A stretch of DNA of 64,000 nt. It comes from JBNARI01 sp049718765. Lineage in GTDB: Bacteria; Bacillota; Sulfobacillia; DUMF01. Every line of letters begins with the position of its first letter. Position 1 is the stretch's first letter. Location of the stretch: positions 1 through 64,000 of the forward strand of contig JBNARI010000006.1 in NCBI GenBank assembly GCA_049718765.1. The letters run 5' to 3'. Positions 49,226 through 57,081 of this stretch are shown here, piece by piece. The position numbers and the translations under genes were made by a program. Under the pieces are notes generated by a model that saw only the letters and a list, made by a program, of their open reading frames with translations, was not told where the DNA came from and made no database searches.

Positions 49226-51040
49226 TCAACCCATGGCCCTTGTAGCGTTGAGCACCGTCAAGAGAGCTACACCGACGTCAGCCAGCACTGCCATCCAGAG
49301 GCTGCTGAGGCCAGCGGCACCCAGCGCCAAGAACAACGCCTTTGCCACCAGCGCCAGGTATGCGTTTTGTCTCACTATGCTCTCAGTCCTTTGCGCCAAT
49401 TTGACTGCGTCCACAAGCGCCCACAGGCTGTCACTCATCACCACCACGTCTGCTGCTTCAACTGCAGCGTCAGATCCAAGCGCCCCCATGGCAATGCCAA
49501 CATCTGCCCTGGTCAACACTGGAGCATCGTTAATGCCGTCACCAGCAAACCCTGTCACAACGCCCTGGGCCTTCATTTCCTCGAACTTGTGCAGTTTCTC
49601 CTCAGGCAGCAGGGACGCGTAGAAACCGTCAAGACCCACCTCTACTGCCACATCGCGGGCCGCTTCTGGAGCGTCCCCAGTAAGCATGAACATCCTCTTT
49701 ACGCCCATTTCCCGAAGGGCTTGGAGGGCCTCGCGAGCTCCAGGTTTTAGCTGGTCAGTGAAAGTAATGTAGCCCGCGAGCACTCCGTCAACCCCCACAA
49801 ACATCCCGGTGCCCTCAAGCTTACACAAGTCGTGGGGTATGCCCTCTAAGTGTAGGAGCTGGTCGCTTCCAGCAACCACCCGTCTGCCACCCACTTGGGA
49901 TATCACGCCGTAACCAGGCAACTCTACAAGGTTGCTGGCCACCGCCGAACCCGCATCTCCTTGGGCCTCCCTGAGGCACAGCGCCAGGGGATGGTTGGAG
50001 CCCCCTTCTGCGGCCACTACCAGCCTAAGAAGCTCCTGTTCAGTAAAGCCATTCAGGGGAACCACTCGTGCAACCTTGAGTACGCCCCGCGTGAGAGTGC
50101 CTGTCTTATCGAACACCAGGGTGTGAAGCCTGGCAAGCGCAGACAGGTAGACGCCACCCTTTATAATGACTCCTCTCCTGGACGCGCTGCCGATGCCCGC
50201 AAAGTAACCCAACGGGATGGAAATCACCAGCGCGCACGGGCAGGATATGCCCATGAACACAAGGCTGCGGTATAGCCAAACGGAAAGCCGTTGCTCTGGC
50301 ACCACAAGGGGCGGAATAATCGCCATAGCCAATGCAGTTGCCAACACGGTCGGGGTGTAGTACCGTGCAAACCGGGCCATGAACTGTTCTGCGGGTGCCT
50401 TGCGTTCAGCCGCCTCTTCCACCAGTTTCATAACCCTTGCTCCGTAGGAGTCGCTGTAACGTTTCGTGACTTCCACGACTAGCGCCCCGGACCCATTGAC
50501 CATCCCCGCCAGCACCCTGTCGCCAGGAAGCACTGGCCTTGGCACAGGCTCTCCGGTGAGCGCAGACGTGTCCATGAAAGAGGAACCTTCCAGCACCTTG
50601 CCGTCAAGGGGCACCCTCTCACCTGGTTTCACCAGAATCCTATCACCCACTGTGAGCTGATCGGGCTGTACTCGAACCACCCTTTCCCCCTTCAACAGGT
50701 TGGCACTTTCTGGCCTCATCTGCAGTAGCTTCGTGACTGATCGCCGAGAGGCCTCCACAGCCCTCTGCTCCAGGTACTCCCCAACCTGGTAAAGCATCAC
50801 TACAGCCACAGATTCGTAGGCTTCGCCGACGGCAAGCGCACCCACGCTGGCCACAGCCATAAGCACGTTCTCATCTAGCCTCAGGGCAAGCAGGCTTTCA
50901 AATGCCTCGCGCAAGACCCGCCAGCCCGCCAGCGCGTAAGCCACGACCAGGAGTAGGTTTTCGAAGGGCAAGTCCAACGCTGCACAAGCCACTGCAATCG
51001 ACGCTGGTACCAAAACTTCCGTGAGACCCATTCCCCGCAC
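49226..51040 (-). CDS. P1B-type heavy-metal ATPase without N-terminal metal-binding domain
   Basis: This ATP-driven efflux pump for soft metals has about eight membrane helices. Motifs: the metal-site SCPCALVISIPLG (CPC), the phosphatase loop TSALTGEPVPR, phosphorylation DKTGTLT, the HP motif GSNHPLAL and the hinge GFAGDGINDAPVLTRADVGIAMG. At 604 residues it lacks the usual cytoplasmic HMA domain. The CPC motif with a nearby ArsR/SmtB-type sensor suggests Zn/Cd/Pb. The GTG start lies 6 bases after the arsR stop with AGGCGG upstream. Confidence 0.93.
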   Translation of the reverse strand: MRGMGLTEVLVPASIAVACAALDLPFENLLLVVAYALAGWRVLREAFESLLALRLDENVLMAVASVGALAVGEAYESVAVVMLYQVGEYLEQRAVEASRRSVTKLLQMRPESANLLKGERVVRVQPDQLTVGDRILVKPGERVPLDGKVLEGSSFMDTSALTGEPVPRPVLPGDRVLAGMVNGSGALVVEVTKRYSDSYGARVMKLVEEAAERKAPAEQFMARFARYYTPTVLATALAMAIIPPLVVPEQRLSVWLYRSLVFMGISCPCALVISIPLGYFAGIGSASRRGVIIKGGVYLSALARLHTLVFDKTGTLTRGVLKVARVVPLNGFTEQELLRLVVAAEGGSNHPLALCLREAQGDAGSAVASNLVELPGYGVISQVGGRRVVAGSDQLLHLEGIPHDLCKLEGTGMFVGVDGVLAGYITFTDQLKPGAREALQALREMGVKRMFMLTGDAPEAARDVAVEVGLDGFYASLLPEEKLHKFEEMKAQGVVTGFAGDGINDAPVLTRADVGIAMGALGSDAAVEAADVVVMSDSLWALVDAVKLAQRTESIVRQNAYLALVAKALFLALGAAGLSSLWMAVLADVGVALLTVLNATRAMG

Positions 51041-51046
51041 GCCGAG

Positions 51047-51391
51047 CTACCGCCTTTCCTCGAAATGTTGCTGCGCTTGGCAAATGATGTTCACGATATG
51101 CTGGTCTGCCAGGGAGTACCACACAGTCTTTCCGTCCCGGCGGTATTTCACCAACCTCAAAGCCTTGAGAAGTCTCAAGTGGTGGGACACCGCTGGCAGG
51201 CTCATATCAAGGAGCTGGGCCAAATCGCAAACACAAAGTTCCCTGTTGGCGAGCAGATATAGTATCTTGGTCCTGGTCTCGTCAGCGAGCGCTTTGAACA
51301 GCTCAGACAGCCCTGCAACCTCCAGTATCTTGGGCTTCAGCTCGTCCAAGTTGGAACTAGGGGAGAAACTGTCGCAAACGTCCTGAGGCAT
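51047..51391 (-). CDS. ArsR/SmtB-family metal-sensing repressor with two metal-site signatures
   Basis: A 114-residue winged-helix repressor: LFKALADETRTKILYLLANRELCVCDLAQLL, then the recognition helix SLPAVSHHLRLLKALRLV. It has the alpha-3 cysteine pair ELCVCDL and an N-terminal cysteine (DVCDSF), as in CadC. It also has the alpha-5 pattern D-x-H-x10-H-x2-E (DQHIVNIICQAQQHFEE), as in SmtB and CzrA. It would release DNA on binding Cd/Pb or Zn and induce the ATPase. ATG 51391 follows GAGGGT; the TTG two codons upstream is too close to it. Confidence 0.92.
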   Translation of the reverse strand: MPQDVCDSFSPSSNLDELKPKILEVAGLSELFKALADETRTKILYLLANRELCVCDLAQLLDMSLPAVSHHLRLLKALRLVKYRRDGKTVWYSLADQHIVNIICQAQQHFEERR

Positions 51392-51405
51392 TTCCAAATA
51401 CCCTC

Positions 51406-51429
51406 ACATTTAATCACTTGTTTAACTGT
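51406..51429. promoter_or_regulatory. Putative ArsR operator
   Basis: A 24-base imperfect palindrome, symmetric in 9 of 12 position pairs, with half-site ACA(G/T)TTAA(A/T)CA. It lies between the -10 box and the ribosome site of the arsR gene, where a bound repressor would block initiation. AT-rich inverted repeats of this size are typical ArsR/SmtB operators. Confidence 0.6.
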
Positions 51430-51459
51430 ATTATGACCTGGCTTTCCACCGCAAGTCAA
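51430..51459 (-). promoter_or_regulatory. SigA-type promoter of the arsR-ATPase operon
   Basis: On the minus strand TTGACT (51459-51454) and CATAAT (51435-51430) are separated by 18 bases. Initiation near 51423 falls inside the palindrome at 51406-51429. The remaining gap to 51619 shows nothing else I recognise. Confidence 0.7.
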
Positions 51460-51619
51460 TGGCTTCCAACATAGCACAATTCGTTGGGCAGACCAAAGTG
51501 GGGAGATTCTTCGGGAAACACGCCTTCAGAAACACGCAGACTCGAAGGGGCCCTGCCAAAACAACGGAGGGCTTGAGATAGGCATCCGGGGGTCAGGCTG
51601 CAATTGGAGAACCGCCCTT

Positions 51620-51925
51620 CTACTGTCCGGCAGAGCCATTCAGGCGTGAGATCACCAGCTTGTAACCATCCGAACCATATAGCAAGTACCTTTTGATCCG
51701 GCTAATTGTGGCAGTGCTCATCCCAGTGGCCGCTGCAATTTCGTCGTAGGTCTTTCCCGCAGCAAGCATCTTTGCAGCTTCAAGCCTCTGGGCCATGGCC
51801 TTTATTTCGGCCACAGTGCAAAGGTCGTCGAAGAACATGTAGCACTCGTCTCGGTTCTTAAGGGTGAGTATTGCGTCGAAGAGCTTGTCTATCAAGGGGT
51901 CACGCAGCTTGCCAGTGTATCCCAT
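51620..51925 (-). CDS. YerC/YecD-family TrpR-like regulator
   Basis: A 101-residue helical protein of the TrpR superfamily: LFDAILTLKNRDECYMFFDDLCTVAEIKAMAQRLEAAKML, then the helix-turn-helix AGKTYDEIAAATGMSTATISRIKRYL. Members occur as single genes in Firmicutes; their targets are mostly uncharacterised. It lacks evidence for tryptophan binding. GGAGGTGAGGCGAC precedes the ATG. It ends 229 bases before the arsR start, with no obvious partner gene. Confidence 0.9.
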   Translation of the reverse strand: MGYTGKLRDPLIDKLFDAILTLKNRDECYMFFDDLCTVAEIKAMAQRLEAAKMLAAGKTYDEIAAATGMSTATISRIKRYLLYGSDGYKLVISRLNGSAGQ

Positions 51926-51984
51926 GTCGCCTCACCTCCCGTCAACTGCAGCTCGCTAGCATATTAGTTCGCCACTTCACAGAA

Positions 51985-52884
51985 TTATCCTCCTGCGCTC
52001 AACGGTCCGAACTTAAGGCACTTCCCCTGAGCAATCTTGCTGAAGGCAATCACTTCGGCAAGCACGCTCACTGCGATCTCCTCGGGAGTTTCAGCTCCGA
52101 TGTCCAACCCAATGGGGCTTTTCACGCCTTTCAGCGCTTCATCGGGAATTCCCCTGCCTTGCAGTTCCTGGAAACACTTGCCCACCTTTTCCCTGCTGCC
52201 TATCATGCCCACGTAGCTCAACCTGAAAGGCAAGCTAAGCAGCTGATAAAGCACCATGGCGTCATGGGCATGGCCCCTAGTCACAACAACAGCCTTGTCA
52301 TTGGCCCCAATGGATATCCCAGCCCTTGCCATTCCCTGCTGCACGTTCTCAAGTTCGCCGCACACTGTGGTCACGTTGGGCCCGCTGCACTCCGCCAACT
52401 TGTCGGGGCGGTCATCGTACACCACCACTTTCATTCCACACGCCGCAGCCACCTTTGCCAACGCCCTACCCACGTGCCCTGCCCCGAACACTAGCAGCCT
52501 CGATTGGGGAACCACCACCTCGACAAAGAGCTTGGCCACGCCCCCACAAGCAGTGCCTATGCCCCCCTCGGCTTCGGTGAGGGAAAGCTCCAGAAGTCGG
52601 TTCTGCCCCGAGCCCACACATTCCAAGGCCTGCTGGGTTGCAAGCGCTTCCAGCTTCCCGCCACCCACCGTGCCACACGTAGTACCGTCCTCCACCACAA
52701 GCATTTTGGCACCTTCGTGCCTGGGAGCCGAACCTCGAGCCTCCACCACAGTGACGATGGCAAAGGCTCGTCCCAACCGAGCCAGCTCAACAGCACGTTC
52801 CAACAAAGCAATGGTGTCCAAAGCGCTGCGCCTGGTCAAGCGGCTCTGACAGGCCTTACTCCCGTCAAGCGAGCCACCAGGCAT
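51985..52884 (-). CDS. XdhC/CoxI-family molybdo-hydroxylase maturation protein
   Basis: About 299 residues with the N-terminal XdhC domain (EARGSAPRHEGAKMLVVEDG, CGTVGGGKLEALA, TACGGVAKLFVEVV) and the C-terminal Rossmann domain (LLVFGAGHVGRALAKVAAACG, VVVTRGHAHDAMVLYQLL, VGMIGSREKVG). The family helps insert sulphurated molybdenum cofactor into xanthine dehydrogenase-like enzymes. No such hydroxylase is in the window, so it serves a distant gene or has another role. The ATG follows GGAAGGGGG. Confidence 0.9.
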   Translation of the reverse strand: MPGGSLDGSKACQSRLTRRSALDTIALLERAVELARLGRAFAIVTVVEARGSAPRHEGAKMLVVEDGTTCGTVGGGKLEALATQQALECVGSGQNRLLELSLTEAEGGIGTACGGVAKLFVEVVVPQSRLLVFGAGHVGRALAKVAAACGMKVVVYDDRPDKLAECSGPNVTTVCGELENVQQGMARAGISIGANDKAVVVTRGHAHDAMVLYQLLSLPFRLSYVGMIGSREKVGKCFQELQGRGIPDEALKGVKSPIGLDIGAETPEEIAVSVLAEVIAFSKIAQGKCLKFGPLSAGG

Positions 52885-52966
52885 TCACCCCCTTCCGCTT
52901 TTCTACACGAAAAGAGGCCACATTGCAAGTTTTGGGCCTCTCAAGCAACAGCGCACAAGCAGGGGA

Positions 52967-53407
52967 TCAGCCCTGGGGTGACATACATTCTATGAACGCC
53001 CGCCATACAAACCCAACTGTTCCGTCGTGCAGCCTCACCTTCGCCCAATCCCCCACGTAGGACAGTACCGCAACGGTCATGCCGCGACTCAGCACCCTGA
53101 TCACAGGCCTGTCAGTGCCTGGACCCTCCCTTACGTTAAGAAAATCCACTGTAACCCGAGCAGTGCAAACGAACTCGCTGGGTGGTGCTGGCGGGGGCGG
53201 TACAGGGGGAGGCATGGGAACGGGCTTTGGACCCAAGATCACATGCAGCAGCGAAAGCTGCTCCTCTTGGAGCCGTGTGAGCTTCCTCACCAGCTCCCTA
53301 TCTGTCACCGAAGTGGCCGAGTCAGCCAGCTCCATATACATGGGCAAAAGGCGTTCTTCTTCGTTTCTCAAGGTCTCAGCAACTTCGCCAAAAGTCTGAG
53401 GTGCCAT
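52967..53407 (-). CDS. Helical protein with proline linker and bacterial SH3 domain
   Basis: From ATG 53407 (AGGAG upstream) the 146 residues have three parts. The first is an N-terminal two-helix segment of about 60 residues (LRNEEERLLPMYMELADSA, ELVRKLTRLQEEQLSLLHVIL), reminiscent of rubrerythrin-like or coat-associated helices. A proline-rich linker follows. The third part is a C-terminal SH3_3 domain (VDFLNVREGPGTDRPVIRVL, ending GTVGFVWRAFIE). There is no signal peptide. SH3b domains bind peptidoglycan or protein partners; here the location is unclear and could be spore-related. Function unknown. Confidence 0.75.
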   Translation of the reverse strand: MAPQTFGEVAETLRNEEERLLPMYMELADSATSVTDRELVRKLTRLQEEQLSLLHVILGPKPVPMPPPVPPPPAPPSEFVCTARVTVDFLNVREGPGTDRPVIRVLSRGMTVAVLSYVGDWAKVRLHDGTVGFVWRAFIECMSPQG

Positions 53408-53474
53408 GGTCATACTCCTCTCCCCGGTTTGCTCTTTCACATAATATGGGGATGGCACCTCGAGTGTTCAGCGT

Positions 53475-54002
53475 TCATCTGAGCCACTGGCAAACCTCTG
53501 ACAACGACTTACGCCTCTTCGGCCTGGGCTCATCTGCGGGATATCCCACTGGTACCATCGCTAGGGGACGAACCTGAGACTGATCAAGGTTGAGGCACCT
53601 TGCTACGCGACCCTCGTCGAAAGCCCCTACCCAGCATGTGCCAAGTCCGAGTCCCATAGCGGCGACCATGATGTTTTCCACCGCTGCTGCTGTATCCTGG
53701 ATTACGTACAGCTCCTTCCCCCTGCGACCGTACGACCTTTCTGCCTCGGCAAGCATGCCGCACACCACTATCACGCAGGGGGCAGCAGCAACGAACTTCT
53801 GTCCGAACGCCGCCTCGCTCAAGCAGGCTTTCACTTTATCGTTCAACACCACGAAGAACTTCCAGGGTTGCACCCCACCAGCGCTTGGAGCAGCAACTGC
53901 TGCCTCTAACAGGCGCATGATCGTTGTATCAGGTATGGCATCGGGTTTAAACGAGCGAACACTTCGCCTTTCCATAATGGCATCGAAAACGTCCTTGGTC
54001 AC
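53475..54002 (-). CDS. Nitroreductase-family FMN protein
   Basis: This 175-residue NAD(P)H-dependent flavoprotein has the family motifs: AIMERRSVRSFKPDAIP (FMN phosphate site), AAVAAPSAGGVQPWKFFVV, AAMGLGLGTCWVGAF, and the C-terminal PVGYPADEPRPKRRKSLSEV. Such enzymes reduce nitro compounds, quinones or flavins; the natural substrate cannot be told. GTG 54002 follows GGGGGTGA. It lies 27 bases after thiL and is probably the last gene of the thiamine operon. Confidence 0.9.
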   Translation of the reverse strand: MTKDVFDAIMERRSVRSFKPDAIPDTTIMRLLEAAVAAPSAGGVQPWKFFVVLNDKVKACLSEAAFGQKFVAAAPCVIVVCGMLAEAERSYGRRGKELYVIQDTAAAVENIMVAAMGLGLGTCWVGAFDEGRVARCLNLDQSQVRPLAMVPVGYPADEPRPKRRKSLSEVCQWLR

Positions 54003-54029
54003 ACTCTCACCCCCACACCTGAGAATATA

Positions 54030-55043
54030 TTATCCGTCTCTCCTGAAGTGGTCAAAGCCGGTCATGAGCAAGGGCCTTCTGTGGCTGTCCTTGACAAGCC
54101 ACCTGCCTTGCCCTTGCTCGAGCACCTTGCCAATCACTGTCATTGGCGTGCCCGTGGCGCTAAGGGCTTCAATTACCTCTTCCTCCGCCTCGGGGTCGAA
54201 CGTGAACAGCAGCTCATAGTCCTCCCCGCCGGACAGCGCCAATTCCAGGGCGTCCACTCCCAGGTGGGCAGCAACCCGGTGGGCTGCGGTGCATATTGGT
54301 AGTCTTTCCGCCTCTATCACCGCTCCAACCTTGCTTTCATCACAAATGTGGTTCACCTCACTGGACAGTCCGTCCGAAATGTCTATGCAGGCAGTTACAC
54401 CCTCGATCCCAGCCAGCGCCAGCCCAGCCTCACACCGGGGAACGGGCTCAAGGTGCCTGCGGATTGCCTCAGCCTCGTGGGGCAGACATCGTTGAGGGTC
54501 CACTCCCCTTTGGAGCAGCCCTAGGCCCGCAGCGGAAAGACCTAAGTGCCCCGTAACTCCAATGTGCTGACCAGGCCTTGCTCCTCCCCTTGTGAGGGGC
54601 CTAGCTCCCTCACCTACAACAGCAACGTCAATCACAAGCGGGCCAGGCGACTTCACCGTGTCACCACCCACGATGCTCACCTGCCACCGTGAGGCTTGGT
54701 CTTCCATGCCGCGGTACAGCTCGAGCACAAACTCCCTCCCGAGGCCCTCCCTGAGACCAAGGGACACCACCGAGTAAAGCGAACGTCCCCCCATGGCAGC
54801 AATGTCCGACAAGCTCACTCCAATGCACTTTCTCCCCAGGCGAAAGGCATCGAAGTAACGTAGGTCGAAGTGCACGCCTTCAATCAACATGTCGATGGTG
54901 AGGAGCATCTCGCCCTGCGGTGGTTGCAGTATTGCAGCGTCGTCACCTATCCCCTTGATCACCCCAAGCCTCTCTTCTACACGCTCACGGATTGCCCGAA
55001 TCAACCCGAACTCGCCCTGATCGCCGTCGGTACAGCCTTTCAT
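54030..55043 (-). CDS. thiL: Thiamine-monophosphate kinase
   Basis: It phosphorylates thiamine monophosphate to the cofactor thiamine pyrophosphate. The PurM-like fold has characteristic acidic metal motifs: GIGDDAAIL, TIDMLIEGVHF, SLSDIAAMGG, IVGGDTVKS, DISDGLSSEVNHI and LSGGEDYELLFT. Length of 337 residues is normal. The ATG follows AGGGGGTG, 30 bases after thiM. Confidence 0.95.
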   Translation of the reverse strand: MKGCTDGDQGEFGLIRAIRERVEERLGVIKGIGDDAAILQPPQGEMLLTIDMLIEGVHFDLRYFDAFRLGRKCIGVSLSDIAAMGGRSLYSVVSLGLREGLGREFVLELYRGMEDQASRWQVSIVGGDTVKSPGPLVIDVAVVGEGARPLTRGGARPGQHIGVTGHLGLSAAGLGLLQRGVDPQRCLPHEAEAIRRHLEPVPRCEAGLALAGIEGVTACIDISDGLSSEVNHICDESKVGAVIEAERLPICTAAHRVAAHLGVDALELALSGGEDYELLFTFDPEAEEEVIEALSATGTPMTVIGKVLEQGQGRWLVKDSHRRPLLMTGFDHFRRDG

Positions 55044-55073
55044 AGTTCACCCCCTACCTGCCACAGGTTGCCT

Positions 55074-55916
55074 TCAGCAGTTGAGTTCCACGATCTTGGC
55101 GCCTCTCCTCAGGTCCTCTCCGCTCACAAGCCAGAGCTCGTCCATGAGTTGCCACTGGAAAGTCCCTGGTCCCCGCACGTTCGGACTTTCAGCGGCACGC
55201 TCCGCCGCCAAGCCGAAATAGGCAAGCGCAGAAGCCACCACGAAAAGCGCCTCCTTTACCCATTCTCCAGGGGCGCAAGCGCCCAAGAAGGCTCCAACGA
55301 TGGCACTTACCATACAGCCTGTTCCAGTGACCCTCGCCAAAAGTGGATGTCCGTTGTCAACGGCAACTACTCTATTTCCGTCAGACACGTAGTCCCTTGC
55401 CCCTGTTGCAGCCACCACACAGCCCAGCTTTCGGCTCAAAGTGCGCACGTCTTCAAGGGTGCTGTTGCCGGTGCTAGAAGCGTCTACTCCCTTTACTTTG
55501 CCTCCAGTGCTAGCCAGGACCGAGACTTCGCTTGCGTTTCCCCGGACGGCAGCCAGACTGATCTCAGAGCAAATCACTTCGCAAGCATGAACCCTTAACG
55601 GAGTAGCGCCCACGCCTACTGGGTCCAGCACAACCGGCAATCCTACCCTGTTCGCTTCTTGCCCAGCAGTGATCATGGCCTCAATCTGGTCGCTGGTGAG
55701 GGTGCCTATGTTCAGCACAAGGGCCTGAGCGTGGCGCACCATATGGGCCACCTCGTCAACTGCGTGGGCCATGACAGGGAATGCCCCGCACGCAAGCAGG
55801 GCATTTGCAGTCACGTTTGCTGCCACCATGTTGGTGATGTTGTGCACCAGAGGTTTGCTGGTCCGCACCTTTTCACGGAATAGTGCGGCCTTTTGCGCAA
55901 GTTCCCTGCTGTACAT
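55074..55916 (-). CDS. thiM: Hydroxyethylthiazole kinase
   Basis: It salvages the thiazole moiety of thiamine by phosphorylation. The ribokinase-like signatures are PLVHNITNMVAANVTANALLA, VLDPVGVGATPLR, GNASEV and the catalytic VTGTGCMVSAIVGAFL. ATG 55916 follows AAGGAGG by 6 bases; an in-frame start ten codons upstream is less likely. Length is about 280 residues. It sits between thiD and thiL; no thiE is seen. Confidence 0.94.
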   Translation of the reverse strand: MYSRELAQKAALFREKVRTSKPLVHNITNMVAANVTANALLACGAFPVMAHAVDEVAHMVRHAQALVLNIGTLTSDQIEAMITAGQEANRVGLPVVLDPVGVGATPLRVHACEVICSEISLAAVRGNASEVSVLASTGGKVKGVDASSTGNSTLEDVRTLSRKLGCVVAATGARDYVSDGNRVVAVDNGHPLLARVTGTGCMVSAIVGAFLGACAPGEWVKEALFVVASALAYFGLAAERAAESPNVRGPGTFQWQLMDELWLVSGEDLRRGAKIVELNC

Positions 55917-56007
55917 CGTGCCCCTCCTTTCCAGGGAAACCTTCATCCCCTCTGTTCGGTGGTGGTCAAAAGACGCAACCGGCAGCGGGCTGTGGCAAAC
56001 TCGCTAG

Positions 56008-56820
56008 CTAGGCCTGGGGACAGCCCTCCCAAGGATAAAAGTGATTAGTTGGCCCGTGTCCCTGCCCCAAGCTGAAAGAGTGTCGCAAAGCCCAAGTCAC
56101 AAACTCTTTGCCCTTCCTGATTGCATCAAGAGTCTGGTAGCCCAGGGCCAGGTAACCAGTTATGGCTGCAGAAAAAGTGCAGCCTGTCCCATGGGTGTTC
56201 TTGGTGTCTACCCAGTCTTTCTCTAGCACGGTGAAGTCACGCCCATCGTACACTAAGTCTGCAGCTTTGCCCTGACCCGTGCGCCCAAGGTGCCCTCCCT
56301 TGACCACGACGAACTGAGGCCCCATTGAATGGATAAGACGCGCAGCGCGCTCCATGCGTTCTAAATTGTTCACATCCATCCCTGTCAGCACAGAGGTCTC
56401 CGCCAGGTTAGGGGTAACCACAAGCGCAAGAGGCAACAACTTTTCTCTCAACACCCGAACGGCGTCCTCGGCCAAGAGTCGGTGGCCACTCTTGGACACC
56501 ATCACCGGGTCTACCACCAGTTTGGGAAGGCGGAACTCCTTCATGGCCTCTGCTACTACAGCCACTATTTCCGCATCGCAAAGCATCCCGGTCTTGGAAG
56601 CGTCCACGCCGATATCCTCGACGCATGCCTGGATCTGCAGCCGCACCACGTCTGGCGCCACACGCTGTACCCCAAGCACCCCAAGGGTATTCTGGGCAGT
56701 GATTGCTGTAATTGCGCTCATGCCGAAAACCCTCAAGGAAGTGAAGGTCTTGAGGTCAGCCTGAATCCCCGCTCCGCCGCCGCTGTCGGAGCCAGCGATG
56801 GTGATTGCCCTGGGAACCAC
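56008..56820 (-). CDS. thiD: Hydroxymethylpyrimidine/phosphomethylpyrimidine kinase
   Basis: It carries out the two phosphorylations of the thiamine pyrimidine moiety. Motifs: ITIAGSDSGGGAGIQADLKTF, AITAQNTLGV, VVDPVMVSKSGHRLL and the anion hole KNTHGTGCTFSAAITGYLALG. The GTG start is preceded by GGGAGG with 8-base spacing. It is the first gene after the TPP riboswitch, so the whole thiD-thiM-thiL unit should be shut off by thiamine pyrophosphate. Confidence 0.95.
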   Translation of the reverse strand: MVPRAITIAGSDSGGGAGIQADLKTFTSLRVFGMSAITAITAQNTLGVLGVQRVAPDVVRLQIQACVEDIGVDASKTGMLCDAEIVAVVAEAMKEFRLPKLVVDPVMVSKSGHRLLAEDAVRVLREKLLPLALVVTPNLAETSVLTGMDVNNLERMERAARLIHSMGPQFVVVKGGHLGRTGQGKAADLVYDGRDFTVLEKDWVDTKNTHGTGCTFSAAITGYLALGYQTLDAIRKGKEFVTWALRHSFSLGQGHGPTNHFYPWEGCPQA

Positions 56821-56837
56821 CCCGATCCCCTCCCGTG

Positions 56838-56873
56838 AAAAACTTTAGCCGCCTACCACCGAAGGTATGCGGC
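56838..56873 (-). terminator. Riboswitch-associated terminator
   Basis: Arms 56848-56857 and 56864-56873 pair with one mismatch, and the transcript then has a UUUUU run (56842-56838). It lies between the TPP aptamer and thiD. This suggests ligand-induced transcription termination rather than direct hiding of the ribosome site. Confidence 0.7.
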
Positions 56874-56881
56874 CCAGTTTC

Positions 56882-56972
56882 AAGCCGTTTCCCTACGCTG
56901 GCATTACCCATCTCAGGTTCCAGGGGTTCGGCACATAGCCGTCTCAGCCCTTTCCGAGCGCCCCCACGGCTT
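56882..56972 (-). ncRNA. TPP riboswitch (THI element)
   Basis: Read on the minus strand, P1 is formed by AAGCCGT (56972-56966) and its complement (56888-56882). Between them lie the conserved GGGGCGC, GGGCTGAGA and CCTGAGATGGGTAATGCC, then AGCGTAGGGAA. This matches the thiamine pyrophosphate aptamer consensus closely. It controls the thi operon. Confidence 0.95.
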
Positions 56973-57033
56973 CCCTCTCAGTATTCTACCACCCCGCAGC
57001 CAGAGGCTGCCACAATAGGCAAACGAAACGGAA

Positions 57034-57063
57034 TTGTAGAAAGAAGCTTTGTTGCCGTATTAT
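57034..57063 (+). promoter_or_regulatory. Possible SigA promoter of the glycosidase-like gene
   Basis: TTGTAG (57034-57039) and TATTAT (57058-57063) are 18 bases apart. Initiation near 57070 would leave a very short leader before GTG 57082. The hexamers are good but not perfect. Confidence 0.45.
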
Positions 57064-57081
57064 GTAAACGGGGTGCTTCAG

